35,283 nt of DNA from Butyrivibrio sp. (GCA_017620235.1 JAFZQT010000013.1:1-35283); one strand, 5' to 3'. Shown: positions 8,400-16,959, counted from the first letter of the stretch. The notes: a model not told the origin generated them from the letters alone. A program made the numbers and translations.

Positions 8400-10673
8400 A
8401 TGAGAAAAAGTATATATTTCAAGAGGGTTACAGTATGTATTCTTGCGACAGCAGTTCTTTTATCAAGTGTTACAGGATGCGGCAAGAAAAAAAGCAGTAC
8501 GGATGGAAGTGCTGTTGTTCAGAATAAAGCATTGGACAAGGAACATATTTTTAAAGAGGAGGAAATTAAAGACGTCATTGAAAAAGGCTCCGAAGAGCTT
8601 TATCTCGATTATGTCGGAGATAAAATAAAGTGTGTCTATTTGGATAAAGCCGGTAAGTATAAGTTCGTATCGGCAAATACAGACGGAACGGTTGAGAAGT
8701 CGTATGAAATCCCGGTTTCTACAAATGACAGACATGCGTATTTTACAATGGATGACTCCGAGAATCTCTATATGCAGTATTCCGAGTATGAGGATGAAGA
8801 AAGCGATAAGAAGATAGGCTATTATCTCGTGAAGTTCGATAATACCGGAAAAGAAGTAGTAAGAGAGGATTTATTAAAAGATGGTCCCGAGATAAGCATA
8901 TTTTCTGTGCAAGGTGTTGCATGGACTAAGGATAACGGGCTTGTTATAAGCTCTTCAAGAGGGCTCGATACATATAGTGAACAGAACGGGTTTACCCGAA
9001 TCATTGAACCAAAAGATCTAAATCGCTTTGAATATGGCGGTTTGTTGATTAAAGGCAGCAATGATCAGCTGTATATAAAAGCCAGCGAAAATAACGAGGC
9101 GCAGCTGATGAAAGTTGATCTTGCAAATAAAAAAATAGGTGAACCGATTAAATGCTTTGGGGCAAATAATATAAAAAATAAATATTATGCTCTTTCAGGC
9201 GGAGAAGGATATGATCTGTATGTATCATGTGACAGATTTATATATGGATATGATAGCAAGTCGGATAAGCTTACAAAGATCGTAAATCTTAGGGATTCTG
9301 ATATTGGTTATGAAGAAGGCATCGATCGTTTTGTGGCAGTTAATGAAGGCGAATTTTGGGCAATCTTTTATAAAGCGAATGGTGATAAATATTTATCCAA
9401 ACTGACCAAAGTCGATCCTAAAGATGTAAAAGAAAAGACAGTTATCTCGCTTGGAGGAATTTCCATTCGAGATGAGGTTTTAAATGAAGTATATAAATTT
9501 AACAGAACGAATGATGAGTATAGGATACAGGTTTTAGATTATGCTGAGGATAGCTTTTCTGATGGATTACTGGATGGAGATGAAGCTGATCAGGCTATAA
9601 ATAAGTTTAATCTTGATGTTTTGTCGGGGAAGGCTCCGGATATTTTGGCTATAGAGGATGGTTATGCAGATATATCTAACTATATAGACAAAGGAGTATT
9701 GATGGATCTGGGACCTCTTTTTGAAAAAGGGGGAGCGCTTGGAAACATAGAGATTCTTCCGAATGTTTTTGAGATGATGCACACAAACGGTAAGCTTTAT
9801 ACAGTGTTTTCTGAATTTAATGTTTCGACGATCGCTATGAGGAGCCGATTTGCAGAAGGGAGAACTAGTCTATCGGTAAGCGATTGCAATGAGATCATAA
9901 ACAAGACAGGTTGTGATTATAAAACTGCATTTGGAAGTGAAAGTAATAAGCAATGTGTTCTTTATTTAGGGCTGGATAACACTAAGTTTTTGGACCAAGA
10001 GAACAAGAAATGTAATTTTACAGATCCTGAATTTATAGAGCTTTTGAATTTCGCAAATAAGTTTCCGGAAGAAGCAGGTTACGACTACGGAATATTCGAT
10101 CTGGACCTGGGATATTTGGAGGATAAAGCAATCTTTAGGGATAGCCCTTTATATAATTTCAAAGACTACGGAATGCTTAAGCATGCAGTATTTAGAGATG
10201 ATGTTGCGCTTGTAGGTCTTTTGAATAACAGCGGAGAGAACTCTGCGGAGATAGTTCCCTGCAATAAAGTGGGCATAAACAGTAAATCGAAATATACAGA
10301 AGTGGCTGTTCAATTCATAAAGAATATGTTTGAAAATTACGATCCTTTAAATGATAATATTCAATTCCCTTCAGATAAAGCATCTTTTGAAGCGGCAAAA
10401 AAAGCGGCTACAGAGAAAAATGGAAACAAGACTGATTATTACAATCTCGGTTACGAAAAAGTACAGGTAACTCCTTTGACTGAAGCCGAGGTGCAGGAGT
10501 GTAGCGATTATATTCTTTCTATTAAGAATAATAGAGCCTTTTATAGTAATGGGGAAATCAATTCTATTATTTATGAAGAGACTTCTGCATTTTTTAGCGG
10601 AAATAAGACCGCGGAAGAAGTGGCAGGTACTATTCAGAACAGGGTAACAACATATATGAATGAGAACAGCTGA
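8400..10673 (+). CDS. Large surface lipoprotein: propeller-like N-part plus solute-binding-like C-part
   Basis: 757 residues. A signal peptide ends in lipobox VTGC with Cys27, followed by a Lys/Ser spacer. Residues about 45-345 are made of short beta-strand repeats with Tyr, Asp and Gly turns (DGTVEKSYEIP, DNTGKEVVRED), resembling a beta-propeller. From about residue 347 the sequence resembles a family 1 ABC solute-binding protein (INKFNLDVLSGKAPDIL near 400-416, then a domain ending with a helical segment near 750). No permease or ATPase is adjacent, so it is more likely a sensor or capture protein than a transporter subunit. The start has no clear ribosome site and lies 19 nt after the XRE gene, so translation may depend on coupling. 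Domain calls are by eye; function unknown. Confidence 0.82.
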   Translation: MRKSIYFKRVTVCILATAVLLSSVTGCGKKKSSTDGSAVVQNKALDKEHIFKEEEIKDVIEKGSEELYLDYVGDKIKCVYLDKAGKYKFVSANTDGTVEKSYEIPVSTNDRHAYFTMDDSENLYMQYSEYEDEESDKKIGYYLVKFDNTGKEVVREDLLKDGPEISIFSVQGVAWTKDNGLVISSSRGLDTYSEQNGFTRIIEPKDLNRFEYGGLLIKGSNDQLYIKASENNEAQLMKVDLANKKIGEPIKCFGANNIKNKYYALSGGEGYDLYVSCDRFIYGYDSKSDKLTKIVNLRDSDIGYEEGIDRFVAVNEGEFWAIFYKANGDKYLSKLTKVDPKDVKEKTVISLGGISIRDEVLNEVYKFNRTNDEYRIQVLDYAEDSFSDGLLDGDEADQAINKFNLDVLSGKAPDILAIEDGYADISNYIDKGVLMDLGPLFEKGGALGNIEILPNVFEMMHTNGKLYTVFSEFNVSTIAMRSRFAEGRTSLSVSDCNEIINKTGCDYKTAFGSESNKQCVLYLGLDNTKFLDQENKKCNFTDPEFIELLNFANKFPEEAGYDYGIFDLDLGYLEDKAIFRDSPLYNFKDYGMLKHAVFRDDVALVGLLNNSGENSAEIVPCNKVGINSKSKYTEVAVQFIKNMFENYDPLNDNIQFPSDKASFEAAKKAATEKNGNKTDYYNLGYEKVQVTPLTEAEVQECSDYILSIKNNRAFYSNGEINSIIYEETSAFFSGNKTAEEVAGTIQNRVTTYMNENS

Positions 10674-10710
10674 AGAAATACCATAAAAAATGAAGATAAA
10701 TATTGATGAT

Positions 10711-10752
10711 AAAAACACCATCTGAATCTTAGCGGATTCAGATGGTGTTTTT
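10711..10752. terminator. Bidirectional rho-independent terminator
   Basis: AAAAACACCATCTGAATC (10711-10728) and its exact complement (10735-10752) form an 18-bp stem with a six-base loop. A-rich and T-rich ends make it work on both strands: after the lipoprotein gene on plus and after the XRE paralogue, which ends at 10767, on minus. Confidence 0.92.
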
Positions 10753-10766
10753 GATCGTTAGAAGTA

Positions 10767-11792
10767 TTATGTTTCGCTTGATGCTATATTGTTTTGGGCG
10801 GGTGATTCCACGTCACGTGTAATCTTGGATTTCTTTATCCATAGTGCTACAGCTTGGAAAAGAAGGAATACATAAACTTCTACATAAAACTTATAGTTTT
10901 CATCTATATACTCGGCTATGTATAACATATCATAATAATCTGTTTGCAAATATGTTGCAAAATTCCATTTTATTTGATTACTATTCATAATAAAAAGAAT
11001 GTTGAGTATCATTTCCAATACTGCCATTATCATGAATATAATCGGAAATATATTCTTATTGCTCTTACGATTGAAATAGAAGAATGAAGCTACTGCTCCG
11101 ATGATAGCCGGAAGAGCAGTAATGATCAGAATTAAATAATGGGGCTTAATATTCAATATAGCAGTTGCAATGTCGGGAACATAGTTATAATTGACTAAGT
11201 GTATACCACTTATTGAGATTATCTGTGCGACATGCATCATGCTGTTTGTAGCAAAAGTCACTATTCCAATCATGCCAATTATCTTAGGGGATAAAGTACC
11301 TTTTGCTGCCCGAATGAATCCGTAAGTCAATATCAATGTCAGAGCCAAGAAGAGAATTTTAGGTATTATATTCCACAAAATATTTAGCATTATAGAAGAT
11401 GGTAATTGAGAATAAACAGGAAAATTAAAATGTTCTACTAAGTTGGGGTTTAAAATGTTAATAACAAGCCAGGGAATATCAAAAAAAACTTTTTTCAGAA
11501 AATGACTTAAAAAAATAGCATAGATAGCCAGGATTAGTTTTTCTGCAAGGTTATTATCTATTATAGAGTTTCTTTCTACAACTTTATTCATATCTTTTCC
11601 GGATAACAGGTCATCGAGGCTCACATCCAGTGCTTCCGATATTTTCATTGTAGTAGGAAGATCGGGGTATCTTTCGCCGCATTCCCATTTAGAAACAGCC
11701 TGTCTTGTTACAAATAACTGTTCCGCGAGAGTCTGCTGTGTCATTCCTTTCTCCTCACGTGCTTTTCTGAGCTGCTCGCCAAACTCGACCAT
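10767..11792 (-). CDS. XRE-family HTH regulator with C-terminal membrane domain (paralogue 2)
   Basis: Same length (341 residues) and layout as the protein at 7355-8380: HTH in residues 1-68, then several membrane segments and the shared ending FQAVALWIKK. The first 68 residues are about 80% identical to paralogue 1, while the membrane part is much more diverged, with recognisable anchors such as GTLSPKIIG and PIIFMIMAVLEMILNI. Its recognition helix is the common TRQAVSKWECG. It converges on the lipoprotein gene with a shared terminator between them. The duplication includes the promoter and leader. A membrane-anchored regulator is likely; signal and regulon are unknown. Confidence 0.87.
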   Translation of the reverse strand: MVEFGEQLRKAREEKGMTQQTLAEQLFVTRQAVSKWECGERYPDLPTTMKISEALDVSLDDLLSGKDMNKVVERNSIIDNNLAEKLILAIYAIFLSHFLKKVFFDIPWLVINILNPNLVEHFNFPVYSQLPSSIMLNILWNIIPKILFLALTLILTYGFIRAAKGTLSPKIIGMIGIVTFATNSMMHVAQIISISGIHLVNYNYVPDIATAILNIKPHYLILIITALPAIIGAVASFFYFNRKSNKNIFPIIFMIMAVLEMILNILFIMNSNQIKWNFATYLQTDYYDMLYIAEYIDENYKFYVEVYVFLLFQAVALWIKKSKITRDVESPAQNNIASSET

Positions 11793-11940
11793 ATTATTCC
11801 TTACTCCTTTCGAAATATCACCTGCAAGTGTAATTCAAGTATCCGTTACAATCATAAAAATCACAAGCAACAGCTCCAAAATGCTTGTAGACAGTCTGTC
11901 GCTATCCCTATTTTATCAGCTTTGTAAGCATTTTTACTTT
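11793..11940 (-). promoter_or_regulatory. Promoter and leader of XRE gene 2
   Basis: The minus strand carries CTGATAAAAT (plus 11910-11919) in the same context as paralogue 1, a leader of about 110 nt with CAAGC/GCTTG arms, then CTTGCAGGTG and GAAAGGAGTA before the ATG. Conservation between the two copies where the intervening leader differs suggests these blocks are functional. Confidence 0.5.
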
Positions 11941-11970
11941 GAAATTAATTTGATAGACACGTAATTCATT

Positions 11971-12056
11971 AAAAAACTAGTTTTTTGACTAATACGATAA
12001 AAAGATTTCGAATTAGTCACAGTTTTTCCTGAATTTATAAGTTGTGAGTGACTAAT
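11971..12056. other. Intergenic cluster of palindromes and GTGACTAA motifs
   Basis: AAAAAACTAGTTTTTT (11971-11986) is a perfect 16-bp palindrome, followed at once by GACTAAT. ATTAGTCAC (12012-12020) and GTGACTAAT (12048-12056) form inverted arms 27 nt apart. The same GTGACTAA core recurs in the terminator arms at 12132-12167. No gene is visible in 11793-12255 other than the leader of XRE gene 2 and these elements. Confidence 0.5.
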
Positions 12057-12125
12057 GTGGTTCATAACGTTTGATATAGTCAAAATCCTTATTTGAAATT
12101 GCAATTCATAAGGCAGATTTTAAAG

Positions 12126-12173
12126 AAAAAAGTGACTAAGGAGCATGAAAAAGCTCATCTTAGTCACTTTTTT
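12126..12173 (-). terminator. Terminator of the UbiA operon
   Basis: AAAAAAGTGACTAAG (12126-12140) pairs with CTTAGTCACTTTTTT (12159-12173). The loop contains an inner GAGC/GCTC pair. The T-run on the minus strand suits termination after the UbiA-type gene, which ends 83 nt upstream at 12256; the element is symmetric and may also act on plus. A second GC-rich hairpin (GCGGG/CCCGC, 12229-12248) lies between the two. Confidence 0.8.
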
Positions 12174-12255
12174 GGCTTTTGTAGAAAAATCATTTAGAAG
12201 AAATGTAGTGTTTCGAATATGATATGTGGCGGGCTTTCCGCTCCCCGCAAGGACG

Positions 12256-13191
12256 TTAGTCCAAGCGGACCCAAACGAGGGAGTTTGAGGTGAGGCCGTG
12301 AAGGAAATCAAGGTTTATGCTGGTGAGTACTATAAAGGCGATGATTATAACGAAGACCAACAGCATAAGCTTTTTTTCCTTAAAAAGCTTTTCAGGACGC
12401 TGTACCGCAGAGTCAGGGTTGAGCGCCATTGCAACGTAGTAGGAGAAGAGCAGGAATACAAGCGGCATGCACAATAAGTATTCGATGCGATATTTTATGA
12501 GGAAAACTCCGAGGCAAAATGTTGATACGAGTGAATAGAAGAGTGCTGATGCCAAAAGAGTTTTCTCAGAATAATATTTGAATGAACGTCTGTATAAGCC
12601 GGCTGTTTCGGGATTGCCGATCATTCTGTACTCTGCAAAACGCTTTGTTGCCATGAGGAAAGCACCGCCCATCCAGTAACCAATCAGGATGCTTGAGGGT
12701 GGAAGCGAAGAGTCTGTTACGACAAACCATCCCATCATGAGACGGAGCATATTGTTTACTGATTCGGAGAGAACATCGAAGTACGCAATGTCTTTTGTTC
12801 TGAAGGGTTTTACGTTGTACAAAAAGCCCATGAGTAATAGGATAAGTGATGTTATAAGAAACAGCTTATCAACAAGTAGTGAAAGGATAACGCCGGCAAC
12901 AATAAGTGCAATGTATTCGGCGATAACAATCGAAAATTTCATGTTCTCAGTTACGACAGGCCTGTTCTTCTTGGTCGGATGGAACTTATCGAAAGGTGCA
13001 TCGAGCCATTCATTTATTACGTAATTTGCACTTGCTATCATGCAGGTCGCGAAGAATCCGCATATCAGTTTAATGAGATTTATATCTCTGACCGAATGAT
13101 CCGTAAGAAGGAATGCGATTGCAACTCCGGGCATTATGAACAAGTTTTTTATCCAGTGATCGGGACGAGCGATTTTAATGTATTTTTTCAT
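12256..13191 (-). CDS. UbiA-family polyprenyl-phosphate transferase (decaprenyl-phosphate phosphoribosyltransferase-like)
   Basis: A 311-residue integral membrane prenyltransferase-fold protein. The N-terminal RPDHWIKNLFIMPG and the metal-binding NEWLDAPFDKFHPTKKNRP (Asn60, Asp64, Asp68) match the subgroup that transfers 5-phosphoribose from PRPP to a polyprenyl phosphate, rather than the quinone or haem prenyltransferases; this subgroup call rests on motifs remembered from the family. Eight or nine membrane segments are visible. GGAG lies about 11 nt before the ATG, and the upstream gene ends 23 nt away, so the two form an operon. The product would be a lipid-linked pentose donor for surface glycan, probably used by the neighbouring GT-C-like protein (inferred). 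Confidence 0.82.
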   Translation of the reverse strand: MKKYIKIARPDHWIKNLFIMPGVAIAFLLTDHSVRDINLIKLICGFFATCMIASANYVINEWLDAPFDKFHPTKKNRPVVTENMKFSIVIAEYIALIVAGVILSLLVDKLFLITSLILLLMGFLYNVKPFRTKDIAYFDVLSESVNNMLRLMMGWFVVTDSSLPPSSILIGYWMGGAFLMATKRFAEYRMIGNPETAGLYRRSFKYYSEKTLLASALFYSLVSTFCLGVFLIKYRIEYLLCMPLVFLLFSYYVAMALNPDSAVQRPEKLFKEKKLMLLVFVIIIAFIVLTSINLDFLHGLTSNSLVWVRLD

Positions 13192-13214
13192 TGCGTATTA
13201 CATCTCCAAGCTTT

Positions 13215-14978
13215 TTATAATGAGTAGACCCATATGGTGTAGGGCGATTTCACATCCGAGTATTCGCCGATGAGCTTAAGACCGGCTTCATCGCTGTTTG
13301 AAATTTCTATTCGTGAGAATACATATTTTCCGTTTAAATGCTCAAATGCAGGTTTATCGATAAGAAGACGATTGTCTTCAACATCAACTGTTCTGACAGG
13401 ATTCCAGATACCGTAATCGCTGCCTGAGAAGATATAGGCGCGGGCGCCCCAGTCATCGTAGTAGGTGCGCGCTTCCTCAGATTCGGCAAGCGAAGGTGCA
13501 ATCACATTTCTGAATGAATCTTTATATGACTGATAGTAATAGCTAAGGCATCCGTCCAGAGTCGCGATCTCGTTGTAAGACAGGACTGCGGGATGAAAAC
13601 CGTAGGCTACGCTGTATTCGCCGTTATAATCTATGTCTTTCTTTATCTTCTCGAATAAATCTTTTGAAAAGAAATCCCCGTAGGACAAGGTTTCCGACTT
13701 CTTTTTGTTCACAGCTTCCCAAGTGTTCACGTAGCATGTGTTGAAAAAGTCGTTATATAAGGACTGAGTGCCCATTACAGAGAGCAGAACGATAATCGTA
13801 AGTGCCTTTGGGATAAAAGGTAATATCGCGCTTAAACGGCTTTTTTCACCCTCTCTGGAAGCAATGTAGTCTGAAAGACGTATCATCGCGATAAAGCCCT
13901 CTGTGTACCACAAAATCGGGTTAAAAAATATCGTTCTGTTAAACTGCCATCCCTTTAAAGGTGGCACAAGTGTCTCGAACAAAAATCTGACTGCATGGTT
14001 GTTGTAAAGCCCGTAAACAATGCAGTTTGCGACGATAAAGAAAAATACAAGGTTAAAAGGATCCGTATAAAGCTGCTTGTATTCTCTATTTTTAATATGC
14101 ATAAAATTTATCGCTGCAAAAGAAATAACGAACAGAGGAAGTACGACAACTCTGTGAAGATCTTCGCAGTGGAAGATGTTATTGACGAAAACGTTTAAGA
14201 TGCTGTGCAAAATTTCAGGCGCAGAGAGATCGTCGATCACCATGGTGTCTCGGATAGTCGCCTGTCCGGAACCAAATATAAGCGCAAAGAGCCTGTATTC
14301 TATAAGGATGTAGCTCACAGACATAAGTGCCATTGCGATGAAAATTCTCAGGTTTGGCTTTTTTTCTTTTACCCAGAGATAAATGAAGTAGATAAAGATA
14401 TATCCAAGGATAAAAGGTCCGAAGAATGTAAAATACGACAGTGTCGGATATAGGAACGCGAGCAGGTAATATATCTTTTTGCCGCTGTTCTTGAGCCTTC
14501 TTATTATGAATACGAGAAGAGGGAGCGAAGCAAAAGAAAACGAGAATGCCGGATAGAGCGGCAGCAGCCCGTAAATGAAGCTGAAAAGAACGACAGCCCA
14601 TTCGTATCTCTTATACTTGTCTCCGAGAATGTCTTTGCACAGAAGGATTCCCGAAAAGAGCGCGATGAATATCTTGAGGAAATAGCCTGTGATATAAGCC
14701 GCGAAATTCGGAAGGATCATGTAAAGCCATGAATATGCGTAAAACTCAGACAACAGGAAATTACGGTCAATTCCGCCAAGAAGGGGGATTGTCTTTCCCT
14801 GTGAAAAGAAAGCATTATTATCTCTAAGTAATTTGTAATCAGTTATGTGAATGTCCAGATTGTCGTGGACTCCGATGAACGTGTGGGATTCGCCTGCGAT
14901 AAGAAAAGTGGCGAGTTGGATGAGTAATATTACTGTAACTAAAGCGATGTACCAATTTCTGGAAAAACTTTGTTTCAT
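13215..14978 (-). CDS. Polytopic membrane protein, GT-C glycosyltransferase-like (YkoS/DUF6044-like)
   Basis: 587 residues with about 10-12 membrane segments up to residue 430 and a soluble extracytoplasmic C-terminal domain of about 150 residues. The first external loop holds an acidic motif (GVHDNLDIHITDYKLL, about residues 37-52), the usual place of the catalytic Asp in GT-C enzymes that use lipid-linked sugars. The overall plan resembles Bacillus YkoS-type proteins (DUF6044); this is a resemblance by eye. It is the first gene of a unit with the UbiA-type transferase. Likely role: transfer or assembly of a lipid-linked sugar on the cell surface. An extended -10 (TGTTATACT, plus 15021-15029) lies about 45 nt upstream of the start. 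Confidence 0.72.
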   Translation of the reverse strand: MKQSFSRNWYIALVTVILLIQLATFLIAGESHTFIGVHDNLDIHITDYKLLRDNNAFFSQGKTIPLLGGIDRNFLLSEFYAYSWLYMILPNFAAYITGYFLKIFIALFSGILLCKDILGDKYKRYEWAVVLFSFIYGLLPLYPAFSFSFASLPLLVFIIRRLKNSGKKIYYLLAFLYPTLSYFTFFGPFILGYIFIYFIYLWVKEKKPNLRIFIAMALMSVSYILIEYRLFALIFGSGQATIRDTMVIDDLSAPEILHSILNVFVNNIFHCEDLHRVVVLPLFVISFAAINFMHIKNREYKQLYTDPFNLVFFFIVANCIVYGLYNNHAVRFLFETLVPPLKGWQFNRTIFFNPILWYTEGFIAMIRLSDYIASREGEKSRLSAILPFIPKALTIIVLLSVMGTQSLYNDFFNTCYVNTWEAVNKKKSETLSYGDFFSKDLFEKIKKDIDYNGEYSVAYGFHPAVLSYNEIATLDGCLSYYYQSYKDSFRNVIAPSLAESEEARTYYDDWGARAYIFSGSDYGIWNPVRTVDVEDNRLLIDKPAFEHLNGKYVFSRIEISNSDEAGLKLIGEYSDVKSPYTIWVYSL

Positions 14979-15099
14979 TTATAACCCCGTGCAATAAAAT
15001 TTCAATGTGACCGATTAAAAAGTATAACATAATTATAAAGTCTATAGGTCTGATATATTTACCGTTCACAGTTTTTTCGCATTTTATCGGATGATATTC

Positions 15100-15128
15100 T
15101 TGAAAATGCTTTTGGAAGGTGATAGTAT
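15100..15128 (+). promoter_or_regulatory. Promoter of the PheB-hom unit
   Basis: TTGAAA (15100-15105), exactly 17 nt, then TAGTAT (15123-15128). The start near 15135 leaves a leader of about 140 nt before the PheB-like gene. Confidence 0.6.
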
Positions 15129-15265
15129 GGCATGATTACCAAAGAGGAAGGGAGAGGAAAAGGTTTTTTTGGCAAAAATAAGCCTTGCCTTTAAAACTTT
15201 AGCATGCTAAACTCTTTACGTCGCACACAAATGTCCGTAGCAGAAAAACAAGATGATACAAATGC
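15129..15265 (+). other. Structured leader of the PheB-hom unit
   Basis: The leader holds nested short arms (AAAGG/CCTTT enclosing GGC/GCC, about 15157-15193) and a perfect 14-bp palindrome, TTTAGCATGCTAAA (15198-15211). I cannot match it to a T-box or a known riboswitch, and no Thr-rich leader peptide is present. It may be an operator or an attenuator. Confidence 0.35.
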
Positions 15266-15276
15266 GGAGGTTAGGG

Positions 15277-15729
15277 ATGCAGCAGGACACAGGATACTAT
15301 GTTATTAGGAAACAGGCGGTTCCGGAAGTGCTGCTTAAGGTTGTTGAAGCCAAGAAGCTCTTGGAGTCAGGCAAGGTTAAGACAGTAAATGAAGCGTCTG
15401 CGATGCTCGGCATTAGCCGCAGTTCTTTTTATAAATATAAAGAAGATATATACGAATTTCACGATTCTTTGCAGGGAACCACATTTACCCTGACATTCCA
15501 GATGAATGATGAAGTGGGACTTTTATCGTATGTATTGAATCTTATTGCGGATTTCGGAGCAAATATCCTGACGATCCACCAGTCAATCCCACTTAACGGT
15601 GTGGCGTCAATCTCGATCACCATACAGGTGCTTGAGGCAACTAAGGATATAATGGAGATGATCTCTATTATGGAAGGTAAAGAAGGAATACATAAGGTGC
15701 ACATTACAGGAAGAAGTGCAACTTATTAA
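15277..15729 (+). CDS. ACT domain protein, PheB/UPF0735 family
   Basis: 150 residues. The N-terminal half carries a small helix-turn-helix-like segment (VNEASAMLGISRSSFYKY, about residues 41-58); the C-terminal half is an ACT domain (about 70-148) of the type that binds amino acids. Length and order match the PheB/UPF0735 family, often found next to homoserine dehydrogenase in Firmicutes. The frame extends upstream to an ATG at 15253, but GGAGG at 15266-15270 lies 6 nt before the ATG at 15277, which is the better start. hom follows after 21 nt. A role in sensing an amino acid and regulating the pathway is inferred; the historical link to phenylalanine biosynthesis is uncertain. Confidence 0.88.
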   Translation: MQQDTGYYVIRKQAVPEVLLKVVEAKKLLESGKVKTVNEASAMLGISRSSFYKYKEDIYEFHDSLQGTTFTLTFQMNDEVGLLSYVLNLIADFGANILTIHQSIPLNGVASISITIQVLEATKDIMEMISIMEGKEGIHKVHITGRSATY

Positions 15730-15750
15730 AAATATTCAGTGGAGGATGAG

Positions 15751-16959
15751 ATGGCAAAAGTAGCAGTTTTAGGTTACGGAACAGTTGGAAGCGGCGTTGT
15801 GGAAGTTCTTGATACAAACGCGGCAGAAGTTGCAAATAGCGCAGGTGAAGCTGTAGAAGTTAAGTACATACTTGACCTTAGAGATTTCCCGGGCGATAAG
15901 CATGAGAGTCAGGTTGTACATGATTTTGATATCATACTTAACGATCCCGAAGTAGATGTTATCTGCGAAACAATGGGAGGTCTTGAGCCTGCTTTTACAT
16001 TTGAGAAGAAAGCGCTTGAGAAAGGAAAGAGCGTATGCACATCCAATAAGGAACTTGTAGCTGCGCACGGCCCTGAGCTTGTAGAGATTGCAAAGAAGAA
16101 CGGCGTCAGCTATCTTTTTGAAGCAAGTGTAGGCGGCGGTATTCCGGTTCTTCGCAGCATCAACGATTCTCTCAAGCATGAGAAGATTGATGCGATAACA
16201 GGTATTCTCAACGGAACAACAAACTACATCCTCACTAAGATGGATAAAGAGGGCATCGGATTTGCTACAGTTCTTAAGCAGGCACAGGATAAGGGCTATG
16301 CTGAGAGAAATCCCGAAGCCGATATCGAAGGATACGATGCATGCCGTAAGATTGCGATCCTTTCAAGTCTTATGAGCGGAGAGCACGTAAACTACGAGGA
16401 TATTTATACAGAAGGAATCACCAAGATCAGCATTGAAGATTTTGCTTATGCAAAGAGCCTTAACATGGCGATCAAGCTTCTTGGAATGTGCAAGAAGAAC
16501 GAGAGCGGATTCTTTACTATAGTTGCTCCTTTCATGATTCCTATGGAGAATCCTCTTGCGAACGTAAACGGCGTATTCAATGCTATCGACGTTCACAGCA
16601 ACATGCTCGGAGACGTAATGTTCTACGGAAAGGGCGCAGGAAAGAGCGCTACAGCAAGTGCGGTTGTTGCAGATGTAGTTGATATACTTAAGCACAAGGA
16701 TAAGCACATCGAAGTAAACATGAATTCAAAGAAGGCAGTGCTTACTTCAAAGGACAACGCTGTTCGTAAGTTCTTTGTAAGAGTTACAGAGAATCTTGAA
16801 GAGCAGGCAAAAGAGCTCTTTGGAAATAAGATAGAGATCATCAAGAGCGATGAAGTAAAAGGCGAGTTCGCGTTTGTGACAGATCTTGTTTCTGAGAAAG
16901 ATTTTGAAGAAAAGCTTTGGAAGCTTGACAGTGTTAAGGGATATATCAGACTTTATTGA
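15751..16959 (+). CDS. hom: Homoserine dehydrogenase
   Basis: Reduces aspartate semialdehyde to homoserine with NAD(P)H, the branch step toward threonine and methionine. 402 residues: Rossmann motif VLGYGTVGSG at the N-terminus, catalytic-domain signatures NGTTNYILTKM and ERNPEADIEGYDACRK (with conserved Glu, Asp and Lys), and a C-terminal ACT domain (about 325-402) likely to carry feedback control. A GTG at 15739 would add four residues but overlaps the ribosome site; GGAGG at 15741-15745 lies 5 nt before the chosen ATG. It follows the PheB-like gene by 21 nt and precedes aspartokinase, with the 168-bp repeat between them. Confidence 0.96.
   Translation: MAKVAVLGYGTVGSGVVEVLDTNAAEVANSAGEAVEVKYILDLRDFPGDKHESQVVHDFDIILNDPEVDVICETMGGLEPAFTFEKKALEKGKSVCTSNKELVAAHGPELVEIAKKNGVSYLFEASVGGGIPVLRSINDSLKHEKIDAITGILNGTTNYILTKMDKEGIGFATVLKQAQDKGYAERNPEADIEGYDACRKIAILSSLMSGEHVNYEDIYTEGITKISIEDFAYAKSLNMAIKLLGMCKKNESGFFTIVAPFMIPMENPLANVNGVFNAIDVHSNMLGDVMFYGKGAGKSATASAVVADVVDILKHKDKHIEVNMNSKKAVLTSKDNAVRKFFVRVTENLEEQAKELFGNKIEIIKSDEVKGEFAFVTDLVSEKDFEEKLWKLDSVKGYIRLY

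Noticed and set aside
8027-8485. 152-codon open frame on the minus strand
   Set aside because: It is antisense to the XRE gene and the lipoprotein start, is Phe/Tyr/His-rich as expected from antisense of membrane-coding DNA, and has no ribosome site.
12120-12311. 63-codon minus-strand frame after the UbiA gene
   Set aside because: It runs through the GC-rich hairpin and the terminator stem and overlaps the UbiA gene in another frame.
15132-15194. Possible 20-codon leader peptide before PheB-hom
   Set aside because: No ribosome site and no run of Thr, Ile or Met codons expected for an attenuator of this pathway.
15769-16179. 136-codon minus-strand frame within hom
   Set aside because: Antisense shadow; the hom frame has all family motifs.
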